Source: Sipunculus nudus
Taxonomy: Eukaryota; Annelida; Sipuncula; Golfingiida; Sipunculidae
DNA: 64,000 nucleotides
Direction: 5' to 3'
Assembly: GCA_026874595.1 (NCBI GenBank)
Contig: CM049317.1
Location: 26,318,401-26,382,400 of the forward strand
Each line of letters opens with the position of its first letter. The first letter of the stretch is position 1. A program made the position numbers and the translations under genes. Below are positions 34,400 through 45,701 of this stretch, one piece after another. Under the pieces are notes generated by a model that ran no database searches, was not told where the DNA came from, and was given only the letters and a program-made list of their open reading frames with translations.

Positions 34400-36080
34400 T
34401 AACCGTTCACCAAACCTTCCTGTAGTGTCCAACCATACCAAGAAAACGAAAGTTTTGCTTTTTGTTTTCTAGTCTACGAAATGCAGAAATAGCACTTATT
34501 TTAGCATCAACAGGATTTTCTTCACCCTTCCCTAGATATGACTCAAAAATATTACTTGTTCATGACAAAACTCAGGTTTTACTAAGTTGATGGTCAGATG
34601 TGCTTTACTGAGTCTTTCGCAGAGTTCGCGAAGAATTTGCAGATGTTTCTCCCAGGTGTCGCTGTACACGATGAGGTTATCAATATGTGCGTTGCAGCCC
34701 TGAATGTCCGTGACAACCATATGGATGAGGCGTTGGAACGTGGCTGGCGATTTCTTCATGCCAAACGGCATAACTTTATACTTATACAGTCCTTGCGCGG
34801 TCACAAATGCGGACACTTCTTTTGCTCGTTCTGTCAGCGGAACTTGCCAGAATCCTTTTAGCAAATAAAACTTGGAGACATATCTGGAATCGGGAACGTG
34901 TCCGTCTTGGTGACAGAGTTCAAGTTTTGATAATCCGTGCACATAAGGTAACTTCTATCAGGTGTTGGCACAATTATACATGGTGAACTTCAGTTACTGT
35001 TACTAGGTTCAATAAAATCATTGTCAAGCAAATATTGAATCTCATGTCGTAGATACTTTTGCTTTTCTGGATTCAGTCGAAAAGGATGCTGCTTGACTGC
35101 ACTTGCCTCGCCAACATCAATGTCATGACACAAGATGTTAGTTCGCGTTAGAATGTCACTAAACAAATGTTCAAAATTCCGCAGCAGGTACCTCAGGTCT
35201 TGTTGTTGTTGTGCGGTAAGGTGTGACACTTTGGCATCCAGGTTTTTAAGCACGTCTGAGTTTTTTTAGTGGTACTGTTCCACACTGAATGTCTACATCA
35301 CACTTACAATCAGTATATACTTTAACTTGGTCAGGGTCAGTTTTTACACAATTTACAACAGTAACATTATATACAACATTTGATGTGCTATTTCTGTCAT
35401 GATATGGTTTCAACATGTTAACATGGCACAGTTGTTTCTTCTTACGCCTATCTGGTGTTAAAAGTATGTAATTTAAATCACTGACTTTCTTGTCAACAAT
35501 GTAAGGACCAAATTAACTAGCTTGCAGAGGTCTGCCAGTGATGGGTAGTAAGGCAAGGACCTTTTCACCCGGCTCAAACGTCCTACTAACAGTGTGCTTG
35601 TCATTTTATCTTGTGCAGATTTTAGATGAGAATTTGCAATCCCACAAACATTGTGTAGTTTCATGCGAAAGTCTGAGACATACTGCAACAAACTAAAGAA
35701 TCAGGATTTTCACACAAGAGTTTTTTTAAGCAGCTTTTATAGACCGCGAACTCAGTGTCCAAAAACTGGTTCTAAAGGACTGAAACCGAAGGACTTTTGA
35801 AAGGATTCTCTGACAGCAAACAGCAATAGGTAGATTTCTTCATCCCAGTCTTTCCGTGTGTTATAAAAATAAGACCTAATCATGTTTTTTAATATCTGGT
35901 GAAAACGCTCGAGGGCGCCCTGACTTTCAGAATGGCATGGCGAAGAGCTGTACTGTTTTGTACCTAGCTCAAGCATAACTTTCCGGAATAAGCCGGACAT
36001 AAAATTAGACCCTTGGTCAGACTGGACAGATTTTGGTAATCCAAAAGTTGTAAAAAACTTGGTCAGAGCCTTGAATCAAT
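34400..36080 (-). mobile_element. Gmr1-type gypsy pol relic: integrase, then reverse transcriptase
   Basis: On the minus strand, reading down from 36080: integrase core (FTTFGLPKSVQSDQGSNF, SESQGALERFHQ, SYFYNTRKDWDEEIYLLLFA, VRESFQKSFGFSPLEPVFG); a diverged integrase C-terminal region (LLQYVSDFRMKLHNV, then a stretch ending LCHVNMLKPY-like); a linker (NSDVLKNLDAKVSHLTAQQQ, LRNFEHLFSDILTRTNI); then RT (KQHPFRLNPEKQKYLRHEIQ, SKFYLLKGFWQVPL, KVMPFGMKKSPATFQRLIH, AHIDNLIVYSDTWEKHL). Integrase lies upstream of RT, the opposite of the usual gypsy order but known from Gmr1-like elements. Two catalytic RT aspartates are gone (DLLKG to YLLKG, YxDD to IDNL). Frameshifts and stops break the frame. It ends in an inverted junction with plus-strand LTR/leader sequence near 34400. 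Confidence 0.85.
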
Positions 36081-38214
36081 ATCAGTTTGCATTGCCATGG
36101 AGTATAAACCTTTTTTGTTTAGGACGGTGCCCAGAGAGATCTGTTCTCTCCATCAAACAATCGCTCTCCTGATGTATTAAATATATAATAAATCCGTAAA
36201 TGTACATATTTTTTTTATCCCTCTTTTTCTCCACAATCATGCAAGAATATCACACAAACAGTCGCAGTAGTTTAACAATTAAAACATTATACGAAAAGCA
36301 ATTTGTTTGAATCATAGAATAGGCGCAGGAGAGCACGAAGTAAAATTTTTAACGAGATACGTTAATACTTGTTTTGTTTGTTAGTTAACAATAACATATT
36401 TTTCGGGCTATTTTTTTCTGATACCGTGACGGCAATAATATGTCATCCTGGTCAAATTAGGGGAACATTTTCTGCTGAATCCAGTGAGCGAATGACAAAT
36501 ATCGATATAGTTAACCTTTTAGTTTTAAGCAATAAACACGTAGCCATTTATGTGAGCTTTTGCTGTTCTATTAAAACAACAACAAAGTACATACCTCCCT
36601 CCCTTTGTATGGAGATTAAATGACAAGCATGGTATAATCGGTTTTAAAACGTGACGAGGAAAACATTTTGGTGACACACCATATAGAGTACCGCAGCCAT
36701 TAAACTAAAATGCATTACACTCTGTGTTAAAACGATATCCAGTTCAGCATATAAAGTGGGTTATCTGTTCTATATGAAAAATCAGCGAGGAGAGAGCTAA
36801 GCACAATTAACATTTCTAGTAAGTCCCATTGATAGATGAGTACAGTTCCAACTTTTTAAAGAGATGTTATCCTCTCGTAGGACTAACAACGCTACCTAAT
36901 CTTTACATAAATAAAAATATAATTTGAATCTTCATTTTGAAAACATTAAACTTCAATTCAAACTACAACATTGATGGCATATTATTAGTGGGAATGTACC
37001 CAATGTTAGATTTTCTACAGGAATTAATCTAAAATGAAATTTCTTGAAATATTTCTTGAATATAAATACAAGTTTGTTTTTTTTAATTCTTTCTTGGGTA
37101 GCCAGTTCTTCATAAATATGACATACAGACACATTTTTATGCGATTTGCAAGCTAAAATAACATACAAGATATTTACAACCCATGTAACATAGCATGTCT
37201 GGTTTCAACCTTTTCGTTCTCAAATAAATCGAATAAAAATAATATATTGTTTTGTGCAATATATAGTATATATCAATTATAATTGTGTACAACCTCATGC
37301 CTAATGGCATATGAAGTGATATATATTTGTTATATTATGACTCAGTATGGAAAAAGTTTAATATGATGCGAGTCGACAAATTTCAAAACATTTTTTTTTT
37401 TACTTTTTTTCATTATACACTTATCTTACTTAAAGAAATAGTAAACCGATTAGATTCATCATGGTCAAATTAAAGATTATTTAAGTAAGAACAAAGCCTA
37501 ATAGATTCGGTTTTAGGTCTATGAACTCCCTTGCTTTATGTTGTCAATGTTGTGTATGGTATATATCACGAGCAGGTGCAATAACATGTTCTTTCAGAAA
37601 CTCCGTCACCTGAAAGAAGACACGTCTATGTCATAATCACATATCAAAATAATGTTATTAGCCTCTGAGACTTTGGCACTATAACGTAAGATTACTCAAT
37701 GTGAAAAAAAAACATTTAACCGTTTCTGTCGTTGCGATAGTATGCATATTAGGTTAAAGTTGACTTATTTCAATGGTTATATTCAGAGAAAAATATATCA
37801 GCTTTTTTTATTCAGATAAACGTATAATGATCATTTCTCAGAGTTTATACGGTGTCACAATTAAGGATTGTGTCAGTCCTGCATTTCAATCTGGTGCTTT
37901 TACTTTGCCCGAGGAAAACAAACACACCACGGAACAAGTAGGCTACTTATTTGATTCCTATGGTGCTTTACTTGATATGATCAATCATGATTAAAGAACT
38001 TACATAAGTTTTTCTTTTGTACTTTTTTGTCGTTGAAAAAGGTTGCATTGCTTAATCAAAACCAATGTACATGCAAATTTAAATGTAAATTTCAGTAGTG
38101 GAAAATTTTGGTTAATTGTGTGTAAAAGTGGGAATTGAATGTTTAAATCAAAATTTAAATGTTTAAAGTTCATGTCTTGTACAGCAATTACCATTTACAT
38201 TTATATTGTACTCT
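36081..38214. other. AT-rich, no gene seen
   Basis: Openings at 36369-36623, 36953-37168 and 37773-37994 have no recognisable motifs. Confidence 0.35.
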
Positions 38215-38885
38215 CATGGTAAATTAAATATATTGTCGATTTCATCAAATCCCTAAATAAACAGGTAGTTAAGACAAGCAACATCGGCAAATATTGATTC
38301 AACAAGGCTGAATTCCTAGAGTGGGGTAGACTTGACTTGAACAACTTCGTCGGCAGAGCTGAATAGCATAGATAATTTCTTAGCAGTTTTGATAGCACTG
38401 GTCATGAACAAACCAGGAACTGAGTCGGCTGATGAAGCAGCATTCTACTCAATCAGCACAGCAACAGGCAGGGTGGCATGACTGGAGTTAAACAACTCTC
38501 AGGAGGCTAATCAGGTTAGTACCCCTGTAGAAGCTTTGGCTTCAAATTAATTGACCGTACGCTGGCGGAACCATTCTGCAGACAGGAACTTCTACTGAAT
38601 AAAAAGAAGAAGAACCCTATTTACCGGGGAATTGTAAGAGGGAACTCGCTTGTACCTTGTTGTATTGTAAATAGCTATACATTCTGAGGCAATTCACAGT
38701 TTGCATGCATCTCTAATATAATTCAGCCGAGCAAAAGAAAAAAAAAACATTCCACATCCAGAGGCAATGTTACGAGTGTTTGACTCCTACAAGTGTTTAT
38801 ATTATACAAGTTTGACCGCCGCCAATATCATCGACTGCCCCTGGCTGAAATTAAAGTAACCTGTACACCCGACATCCAAGAATAA
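38215..38885 (+). repeat. Dispersed repeat, copy 2 of the 445-860 segment
   Basis: Matches 445-860 on both sides of a replaced central part. The central 38265-38580 (about 310 bp) replaces about 55 bp in copy 1. It contains a protein-like frame starting near 38404 (MNKPGTESADEAAFYSISTA, a stop, then NNSQEANQVSTPVEALASN), so it may be a captured or ancestral coding fragment of the element. Confidence 0.65.
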
Positions 38886-40008
38886 AAATTATCCATTAAC
38901 ACAATTTGCTATATGTCGTACTTCTTCCTTAAAAAATAAAGTTTGACTCATAGCCTATCTAAGAGAACGATTATTTTTGCATTTCGAAGCTTAAATGCGA
39001 CTTACGGGTAGAAACATATGTTGACCTTGAATTTTCTGCAGGATAGATAAATATATATTTATCTTCCAGACTATATTTGAATTATTAATATATATGTAAC
39101 GGATGTGAAATACCTGATTTCTGTAACCTAAATTCTGTTTCAGACGGCCGTTACAATGGAGCCCCATGAGAAGATTTGCAGATTTACAGATTCATTGCAG
39201 TCTTGATAAAGTCAAATATATATCCCGGGATACTTATTGACTTCTGGATTTAGTGACCTGATTTCACAGAGAAAATATTCTCTCTATGTGCACCTTCCAC
39301 ACAGGACAGCAGCGAAATAATCAGTCACTTCATGTAACCTTGCGTCCATGCGCGCTTCTGTGTCACTTCCATTGATACGCTTGGATGGTTACCGCTGAAA
39401 CTGTGTGACCAACTTCATCTATGATGATGTGTTTTTCGCTGTATTATGTGTTTCGCTTCGCGTGGCCAGCTCAGGCTGTGCTTGTGTGTACTCTTTGCAT
39501 ATACGTGTCGTATTGGATCCCACAAATGAATGTCACTACACTGTCCGTGTATAACCGGAAGTTAATGGCCCGGACGACATTCTGAACATTTGGCCTTTGT
39601 ATCGCCACTCATTTCTGCAGTTCTGTGTATTTTGGACTTAGTTTGTTAAGTGTACATTCTAATGTATTTAATGTTCAAGTGACTTTGTGTATTTTCACAA
39701 ACAAAATACTTTTTGTGTACATGTATTACTTTTATATGTAATTGTTTGGCCACTTTTTGCTTTGAGAGCTGAATGTAATTGTTTTGTAATTTATAATTGT
39801 TAGTAAATATTTCCTTAAGAATACCTTGGATTGTTTTTATGTATTCCTGCATTACTTTCAATGAGAAGTGACTAACAGGTGTTGGTCGGCACCAGTATAT
39901 GCACTCATTTGACTCTTACCGCAGTGACTGAGGTCTTTTGTTCTATTCATCCCATTCATTAGAGCATGTTGCGTTTTATTTTGTTTACGGCTCAATGTAC
40001 CTTGTCAA

Positions 40009-40645
40009 GGTCTCTTAGACACAGGGTCACAGGTTTTAGCAGTGGCTGAATGGTTTGTGAAAGGCTGATCTCACAACGGTGGATGAACTATTAGATCTGC
40101 GACAAGTTGCTGGTCAACAGGTAGGTTAGTGAGGAATAACACTAGTTGATATATCCTTCCCAGATCTAAATTATGCATGTCATACAATTTTTGGTTATGA
40201 AGGAAGGACCCCTCTGGACAAGACTGTCCCCCGCCTGATTGGTACTAATGCTCTTCAAGCATGTTTAGAATACATGAAATGCAATACTGGTTCTAATTTC
40301 ATACAGAAGCTGTCTGTTTCTGACCCTTGGAAACTAGCCTTTCAATGCATAAACGCGAAAAGCAAGAAGTCCTTAGATGTTCATAGTCGTATGTTATCCA
40401 CCAAGCCAATCACAGTGCTAACATTCAGCGATGCTACTATTCGTGTTATGACGAGAGCTAGTGCGTATAACAAATGTGTGTTAATCACGGATGTTGATGT
40501 TTTTTACTGGTTACCATCTGGACTTGTTGTTCTCCCTAAGGTCCAGGAAACTGATTTTTCAGTAGAAACCAAACACAGAATACCCGTGCAGGTGAGAAAT
40601 CTTTCCTCTTGTCCGGTAACAATGTCTGCTAAGGCAGTGATATAG
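40009..40645 (+). pseudogene. Gypsy aspartic protease and following linker
   Basis: The frame at 40009 gives LLDTGSQVLAVAEWF with an intact DTG. Further on, EGRTPLDKTVPRLIGTNALQ and an uninterrupted 123-codon frame (40274-40645, MKCNTGSNFIQKLSVSDPWK...) form the region between protease and RT. A stop and a frame change near 40120-40130 separate the catalytic motif from the downstream frame. The protease would cleave the Gag-Pol polyprotein. Confidence 0.65.
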
Positions 40646-40932
40646 TATTCAAGAAGCTAGCACAGTAACTCCAAGTAATGGAACGAAATTTTTATCTCAT
40701 GAGGAATTTCTAGCTATGCTTACCTTTAATACTGATTTAACAACATAAGAAAAAAAAACTACACCAGTTGTTACTGAAGTGGAAAACCATTTTTCCTCCA
40801 GTGACACCGATATCGAACGCACTAGTATAAAAGACACCACATTGTGTTAAAAGATGCCCAGCCTTTTAGAGAGAGAGATATAGACGCATTCCACCTCAGT
40901 TATATCACGAAGTAAGAGAACTTCAAAAACTT

Positions 40933-41421
40933 ATGATAGAAGCCAAAGTGATAACAGAAAGCAAAAGCCAATATTGTTCAGCTGCTGCCATGGTTCGAAT
41001 AAAAGATGGTTCTTTCAGGTTCTATGTTTACTATAGGACTTTAAACAGTAAAACAGTAAGGGTTGCCCATTCTCTCCCTAGAATAGATGATACCTTGGAT
41101 TCTCTGAACGGGGCTAAGTACTTTTCATCATTGGACCTGAGGTCAGGCTACTGGCTAATAGAACTTGCTGATGAGTATAAAAGCGAAACTGCTTTCATCC
41201 TGGGCCCCCTAGGGTTCTATCAGTTTGAAACCATGTCGTTCGGCTTGATTACCGCGCCTGCCGTATTCCAAAGAATTATGCAAAAACCGTTGGGCGATAT
41301 TCAACTTAAAGAATGCATTGGGTATTTAGACGACATCATGGTCTTTTCTAGCAGTTTTGATGAACACTTGGTTAAACTAGACAATTCATTTCAGCGCCTG
41401 GCTGATGCCGGTTTGATATAA
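40933..41421 (+). pseudogene. Gypsy reverse transcriptase domain
   Basis: An open 162-codon frame with the canonical RT blocks: MVRIKDGSFRFYVYYRTLN, SLPRIDDTLDSLNGAKYFSS, LDLRSGYWLIEL (catalytic Asp), FYQFETMSFGLITAPAVFQR and GYLDDIMVFSSSFDEHL (intact YxDD). All three catalytic aspartates are present, unlike the 34.4-36.1 kb copy. A TAA follows DAGLI just before KPSKCQFLQQQVDYLGHI, which continues in frame, so a single nonsense change ends it; further frameshifts follow. The upstream part of RT is broken by stops before 40933. Confidence 0.8.
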
Positions 41422-42110
41422 AAACCATCAAAATGTCAGTTTCTACAACAGCAGGTGGATTATTTGGGTCATATCGTATCAAAAAATGGTATCCATACAG
41501 ACCAAGATAAAATAACGTGCATTGCAACAATGGCCATCTCTATCTAATGTTTCTGATGTCCGTCGCTTCATAGGGTTAGCTAGTTTTTATCGGAGGTTCA
41601 ATCACTTAAAAAAGCTAAACCCTTGCATAATGTACTCAAAGAAGCCATGAGCCAAGAAAGTCTGGTAAATATAGCCATAAGACGTCGCCTGAACCGTTTC
41701 AGTTGTTGCCCCGATATCAAAACGCCTTTCATCATTTGACAAACCTTTTGACATCCTCTCGAGTCCTGGCTTTTGCCGACTTTTCCCTCCCATTCATTGT
41801 GCACACGAATACCAGTTTTGAGGGGATATCCAGAATACTTTATCAAGAGCAAAATGGTTAAAGAAACCAATTGCATATGCAAGTCGTAGCCTAACTCCCT
41901 CTGAATGTCACTACCCTATCCATAAATTTGAATTCTTGGCCCTGAAGTGGCATGTCACGGATAAATTCAAAGAATATCTGTATAGTTCTAAATTTACCGT
42001 GTACACGGACAATAATTCACTAACCTATATTTGGTCATCTGCCAAACTGGATGCCACAGGACCAAGATGGGTCTCAGAGCTCAGCCGCTGGGAGGATTTT
42101 TCTTGATTTT
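41422..42110 (+). pseudogene. Gypsy RT connection and RNase H relic
   Basis: KPSKCQFLQQQVDYLGHIVS, the VRRFIGLASFYRRF-type connection in shifted frames (41545-41610), then RNase H pieces SECHYPIHKFEFLALKWHVT, DKFKEYLYSSKFTVYTDNNS and YIWSSAKLDATGPRWVSELS. At least three frameshifts. The match to the TVYTDNNPLTYI / TAKLDATGxRWV region of gypsy elements is clear. Confidence 0.75.
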
Positions 42111-42178
42111 TTTGGTCAGGGCTAAGTTAATTTTTCTCCATATTATAGGGGTAAATGTCTGGTCGCCATTTTCTTAAG

Positions 42179-42190
42179 CTGAGGGGAGGG
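42179..42190 (+). promoter_or_regulatory. Polypurine tract of the gypsy element
   Basis: CTGAGGGGAGGG lies immediately before the 3' LTR start TGAAACGG, the expected place for plus-strand priming. Confidence 0.7.
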
Positions 42191-43075
42191 TGAAACGGAT
42201 GTGAAACATCCTGATGTCTGTGATATAAATTCTGATTCAGGTTTCAACTTGTTTATGTTTGCCTCGCTCTTTGCCTTGTTGTTTCAAGCCATTGTTTCTT
42301 ATTGCCTGGTCTGCTGGGTTGTTTCTATTATTGTTATCATTTCTCATAACAAAACCAGTTTTCTCATGTGACTGTGTTAAGGTCGGTGGGCCAAGAGAGT
42401 CGGAGCTTCAGTTTCCAGTGATACATGGAACTGAACGTATCTCGTTTTTCTCTTAACAGGTAAAAGTACTTCACTTTATTAAGTATTAACACTAAACCAT
42501 TGGTGTATTACGTTCCTTGAATGTTTAAAAGACACGAGTTTTGTTAAAATATCATCTAATATTCATTATATATCGCAGCTTTAATATCATGCAGAATTCA
42601 TTTCATATTCATTTTTCGCAGGTACAAAGTAATTAGTCTCATAACTGTAGCTCATAATTGCAAAACATGGCGTAAGCTTCATTTTCCAGTGATACATGGA
42701 ACTTAACGTATCTCGTTTCTCTCTTTACAGGTAAGAGTTTCCCTTTATTAAGTATTAACACTAAACCATTGGTGTATTAACGTTCCTTGAATGTTTAAAA
42801 GACACGAGTTTTGTTAAAATATCATCCAATATTCATTATATATCGCAGCTTAAATATCATGCAGAATTCATTTCATATTCATTTTTCGCAGGTACAAAGT
42901 AATTTTTGAGTTTTCATTGATACATGGAACTGAACGTATCTCGTTTCTCTCTTGACAGTCTCTACTTTGCGAGAAAGATGTTCGATCTGAGATGAATAAA
43001 ATTTTATATCAACTACGAGTTGGAGGATTTTCGTACACATCTCGAGACGGACGACTCGGCTATGCCGGACGACCG

Positions 43076-43080
<5 letters not shown>
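42191..43080 (+). mobile_element. 3' LTR of the gypsy element with internal tandem duplication
   Basis: Begins TGAAACGGATGTGAAAC and ends CCGGACGACCGTTACA; the outer ends are near-inverted (TGTAACGG in the left remnant, CCGTTACA here). Inside, a ~212 bp segment occurs at 42420-42630 and again at 42691-42903, with the first ~40 bp repeated a third time from 42919. It is followed directly by a (CA)n run. Confidence 0.65.

Positions 43081-43108
<28 letters not shown>
43078..43108. repeat. (CA)n microsatellite
   Basis: Abuts the 3' end of the LTR. The short openings on both strands here are shadows. Confidence 0.95.
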
Positions 43109-43109
<1 letters not shown>

Positions 43110-43363
43110 TTATCTATTTTTTTGCCGGACTATATTATTCATTATTCATATATTTTTTTTTTCTCGGTAAAATATTTTTTACTCACCAGAACCAACAGAC
43201 GCATTGCTACACCATGTTTTTGTGACGCAGCATAAGACACTTAATGGCCTCATGCAATGTGTGGCACCTTTTTCTAAACCAGCTGTGAAAAACCTCAATA
43301 AAAGTATCTAGTTGCTTTCAGTGACACTACATGCACTAATTCAAGGACACGCACTCCCATCTG

Positions 43364-43371
43364 AATATATA

Positions 43372-43410
<39 letters not shown>
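43364..43410. repeat. (TA)n microsatellite
   Basis: TA run with one TTTA interruption. Confidence 0.95.
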
Positions 43411-43412
<2 letters not shown>

Positions 43413-44539
43413 ACTTGAACAGCACAGAGGGAATGATCATTCAGGACTGCAAGGGGAGGACAGGTACGGCAAGGTAAGTGGGCTCTAAAACGTCGCACTG
43501 CTAGGGAAGACTTATCTTACCGATCAAAATCGCCTGTTCCAGATTTCATGATTTGTATATTCTCCTCTTTTGATGTCCTACTTCTATGGTGATGGGTGGT
43601 TCCCACTCTCCTGAATGTATTGCTGATGTGCAAGATATATCTTTAGCTTAGTCCGCAAACAAACTCAACATACCTCGAAATGGTAAAATAATATAAGACT
43701 GTTACGATCAAAGCAAAAAACAAATCAAAAGGTCTGGGAACCACCTAAGTTTTACTTCGATTCCAAACAAATCCCATCAGGTAAATATCAAAGTCTTTTT
43801 GAACAACAGAAAATGAAGACTTCCAGAATCATAATATTTAAATCTAATTTAAAACCTAATTTAAACCTCATTTAAACATTGTTAAATTTTATTATCATAA
43901 TTCATGCAACGAACTGACATCCATTAAAATGTTATATCCAATACATTATTGTACAGCAAGTCCTTGATTGAAATTAATTATACTCTGCGTTCAGGACAAA
44001 CTGTCAGCAAATATGTTCGACATTCATATATTTATATGTATGTGCCTGGTTTTTATGTGTGTACGTGTGTAATTCAAAACTGAACTTATTATGGTAAACT
44101 TTTAGGTTTATAAAGTTGAATATTTAATTTTACGTGCGAATTTTAAGAGAAAAAAATGCATATCTTAAATAAGCCTCTTTTCGACCACTGTTTTAATATC
44201 ATATTGTATTGCAAAAAAAATACAATTCATCATCATAATAATACACAGCAACTCAAGTAGATATAAAGTTTGCAATATGTGAATAATTGTATTTGCAAAA
44301 GCAATGTGCTAAGTGGTCCCTTGACGCCTAGTACATTAAAGCAGTTTACCAGCAGCTATCACATACAAAGTGTATTACAATGCATATCTTTTCCGTAACA
44401 TCCACAAAAAATACAGTATAGGTATAAGATACTCAGCTGTTTCAATGAGGGTATTTTCTAATTACTGTTGGTTACACTGTGACTTGCAATTTCCATACAA
44501 ATGACAACATATCACAGAATATACTGAGAGTATGTTAAT

Positions 44540-44544
<5 letters not shown>

Positions 44545-44614
<70 letters not shown>
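44545..44614. repeat. (TA)n microsatellite
   Basis: A 70 bp TA run ending 45 bp upstream of the start codon of the secreted-protein model. Confidence 0.95.
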
Positions 44615-44619
<5 letters not shown>

Positions 44620-44659
44620 CACCAACACTCAGACATTTGGAAGATTTAGTCTGGGCACA

Positions 44660-45701
44660 ATGTTGAAAAGGGTACATGTGTTACTTGGTTTGATTGTACT
44701 GAAGTCAAATGATAGTCGAGAAAAAGGTAAAGATGAAATTACTATATGTTAAGTATAATATGTTGATATAGTTAATTATGACACCCTTAAAGTTAGTTCA
44801 TACATCTCCGTTGAATCTTCCTCTCTCCCACAGACGAGAATCAGATCACAAGGCAGAAAGCAAAATTTATGCGTTGTTATAATTCGGTTTTCACATTTGA
44901 CTGTTGGCGACAGGTGGCTGTAGCTGGGGCCTGCATTATGCCTCTTAACGAACAGGCAGACTGCGGAACAGGTAACATTTCAGGTGTTATAACTACATTT
45001 CATGTTGCTTTAGTTTTGCTTGGGCCCACTATTTGTGTTCATTAAAAACCCACATCGACATCCAATAATGACATTGCGTCGTCCATGATCAAATGTATTG
45101 AAACTAATAAGAGCATCTCCATCATAAGTTAAAAATAAATTAGGGAACGAAAATTGTTTGCACATTAAACGAACTAAAATGTCTAACAAGGAAAAATGGT
45201 GCTGAAAAAATGTCAGACCGAACTCTCACCAAAAAAATGCCAACAATTAGATAGTGATAGTTTTTAGAGGAGCTTAATTATGTGGATATTTAATTTATAG
45301 TCGAAGTCGACTGCATGTTATTTCAATCTGGAACCCGCAAAAAGTCTGATCTATTAACGGAACTTTTTTTCCATCTTTTATTTTTGAGCTAAGCTTACTT
45401 TTCTAATTGTAGAAAAAGACATTGCCTATTTTCAAAGAGATTTCCTAGCCGGATGCACTGATGCCTTGAGCAAAAGTCGCCGCCCAGCAATATATGGTAA
45501 TGTAGCCATCCAATTGTGGGATTACCATTGCGGGGGGGGGGGGGGGGTCTCCTTCAGCACCGCTGGAATCCGGAAAGTAAGAATGATGGTTATTGATACA
45601 TTTTCTAACTAAAGACGCATACCATTTCTAGGAATCTTTTTCTACACCGATATCCCAATTATTTATGTTGTTCCCTTTTAGAGGGATGCTCGTCTGGCTG
45701 A
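44660..45701 (+). CDS. Possible four-exon gene: small secreted Cys-rich protein
   Basis: Exon 1 (44660-44726) starts at ATG and encodes MLKRVHVLLGLIVLKSNDSR, a short leader with a basic start and hydrophobic core, then donor GTAAAG. Exon 2 (44834-44971), after a strong tract CTCTCCCACAG, is open for 46 codons with five Cys (MRCYNSVFTFDCW, GACIMPLNEQADCGT), then donor GTAACA. Exon 3 (45413-45496), after ATTGTAG, encodes EKDIAYFQRDFLAGCTDALS then KSRRPAIY. Exon 4 (45682-45701), after CCCTTTTAG, adds EGCSSG and a TGA. All junctions are phase 1; an AATAAA lies at 45901. The product would be about 102 residues. DIAYFQRDFLAGC and IYEGC faintly recall a Kunitz inhibitor, but cysteine spacing is off and the C-terminal part is missing. 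It may be a damaged gene copy. Confidence 0.4.
45532..45547. repeat. Poly(G) tract
   Basis: A run of about 16 G within the last presumed intron of the secreted-protein model; G-quadruplex potential. Confidence 0.85.

Larger units (their letters stand above)
39095..43080 (+). mobile_element. Ty3/gypsy retrotransposon, internally deleted
   Basis: Structure in order: a 61 bp remnant of the 5' LTR (39095-39155, TGTAACGG...CCGTTACA); a candidate primer-binding site from 39157 (TGGAGCCCCATGAG); no recognisable gag; aspartic protease motif LLDTGSQVLAV (from 40012, DTG at 40018-40026); RT (40933-41421); connection and RNase H relics (41422-42110); polypurine tract CTGAGGGGAGGG (42179-42190); 3' LTR (42191-43080). 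Integrase, expected between RNase H and the polypurine tract, is absent. The left remnant matches the first ~50 bp of the 3' LTR (GATGTGAAA, CTGAT.TCTGT, TAAATTCTG.TTCAG). It is a non-autonomous derivative. Confidence 0.75.
43109..44659. other. No gene seen; two (TA)n tracts
   Basis: (TA)n tracts at 43364-43410 and 44545-44614. The remainder is AT-rich without a supported feature. Confidence 0.4.

Noticed and set aside
44660-45701. Firm assignment of the four-exon model as a Kunitz inhibitor
   Set aside because: Cysteine spacings (9, 16 and 15 between the relevant cysteines) do not fit the family, and the last two cysteines are missing.
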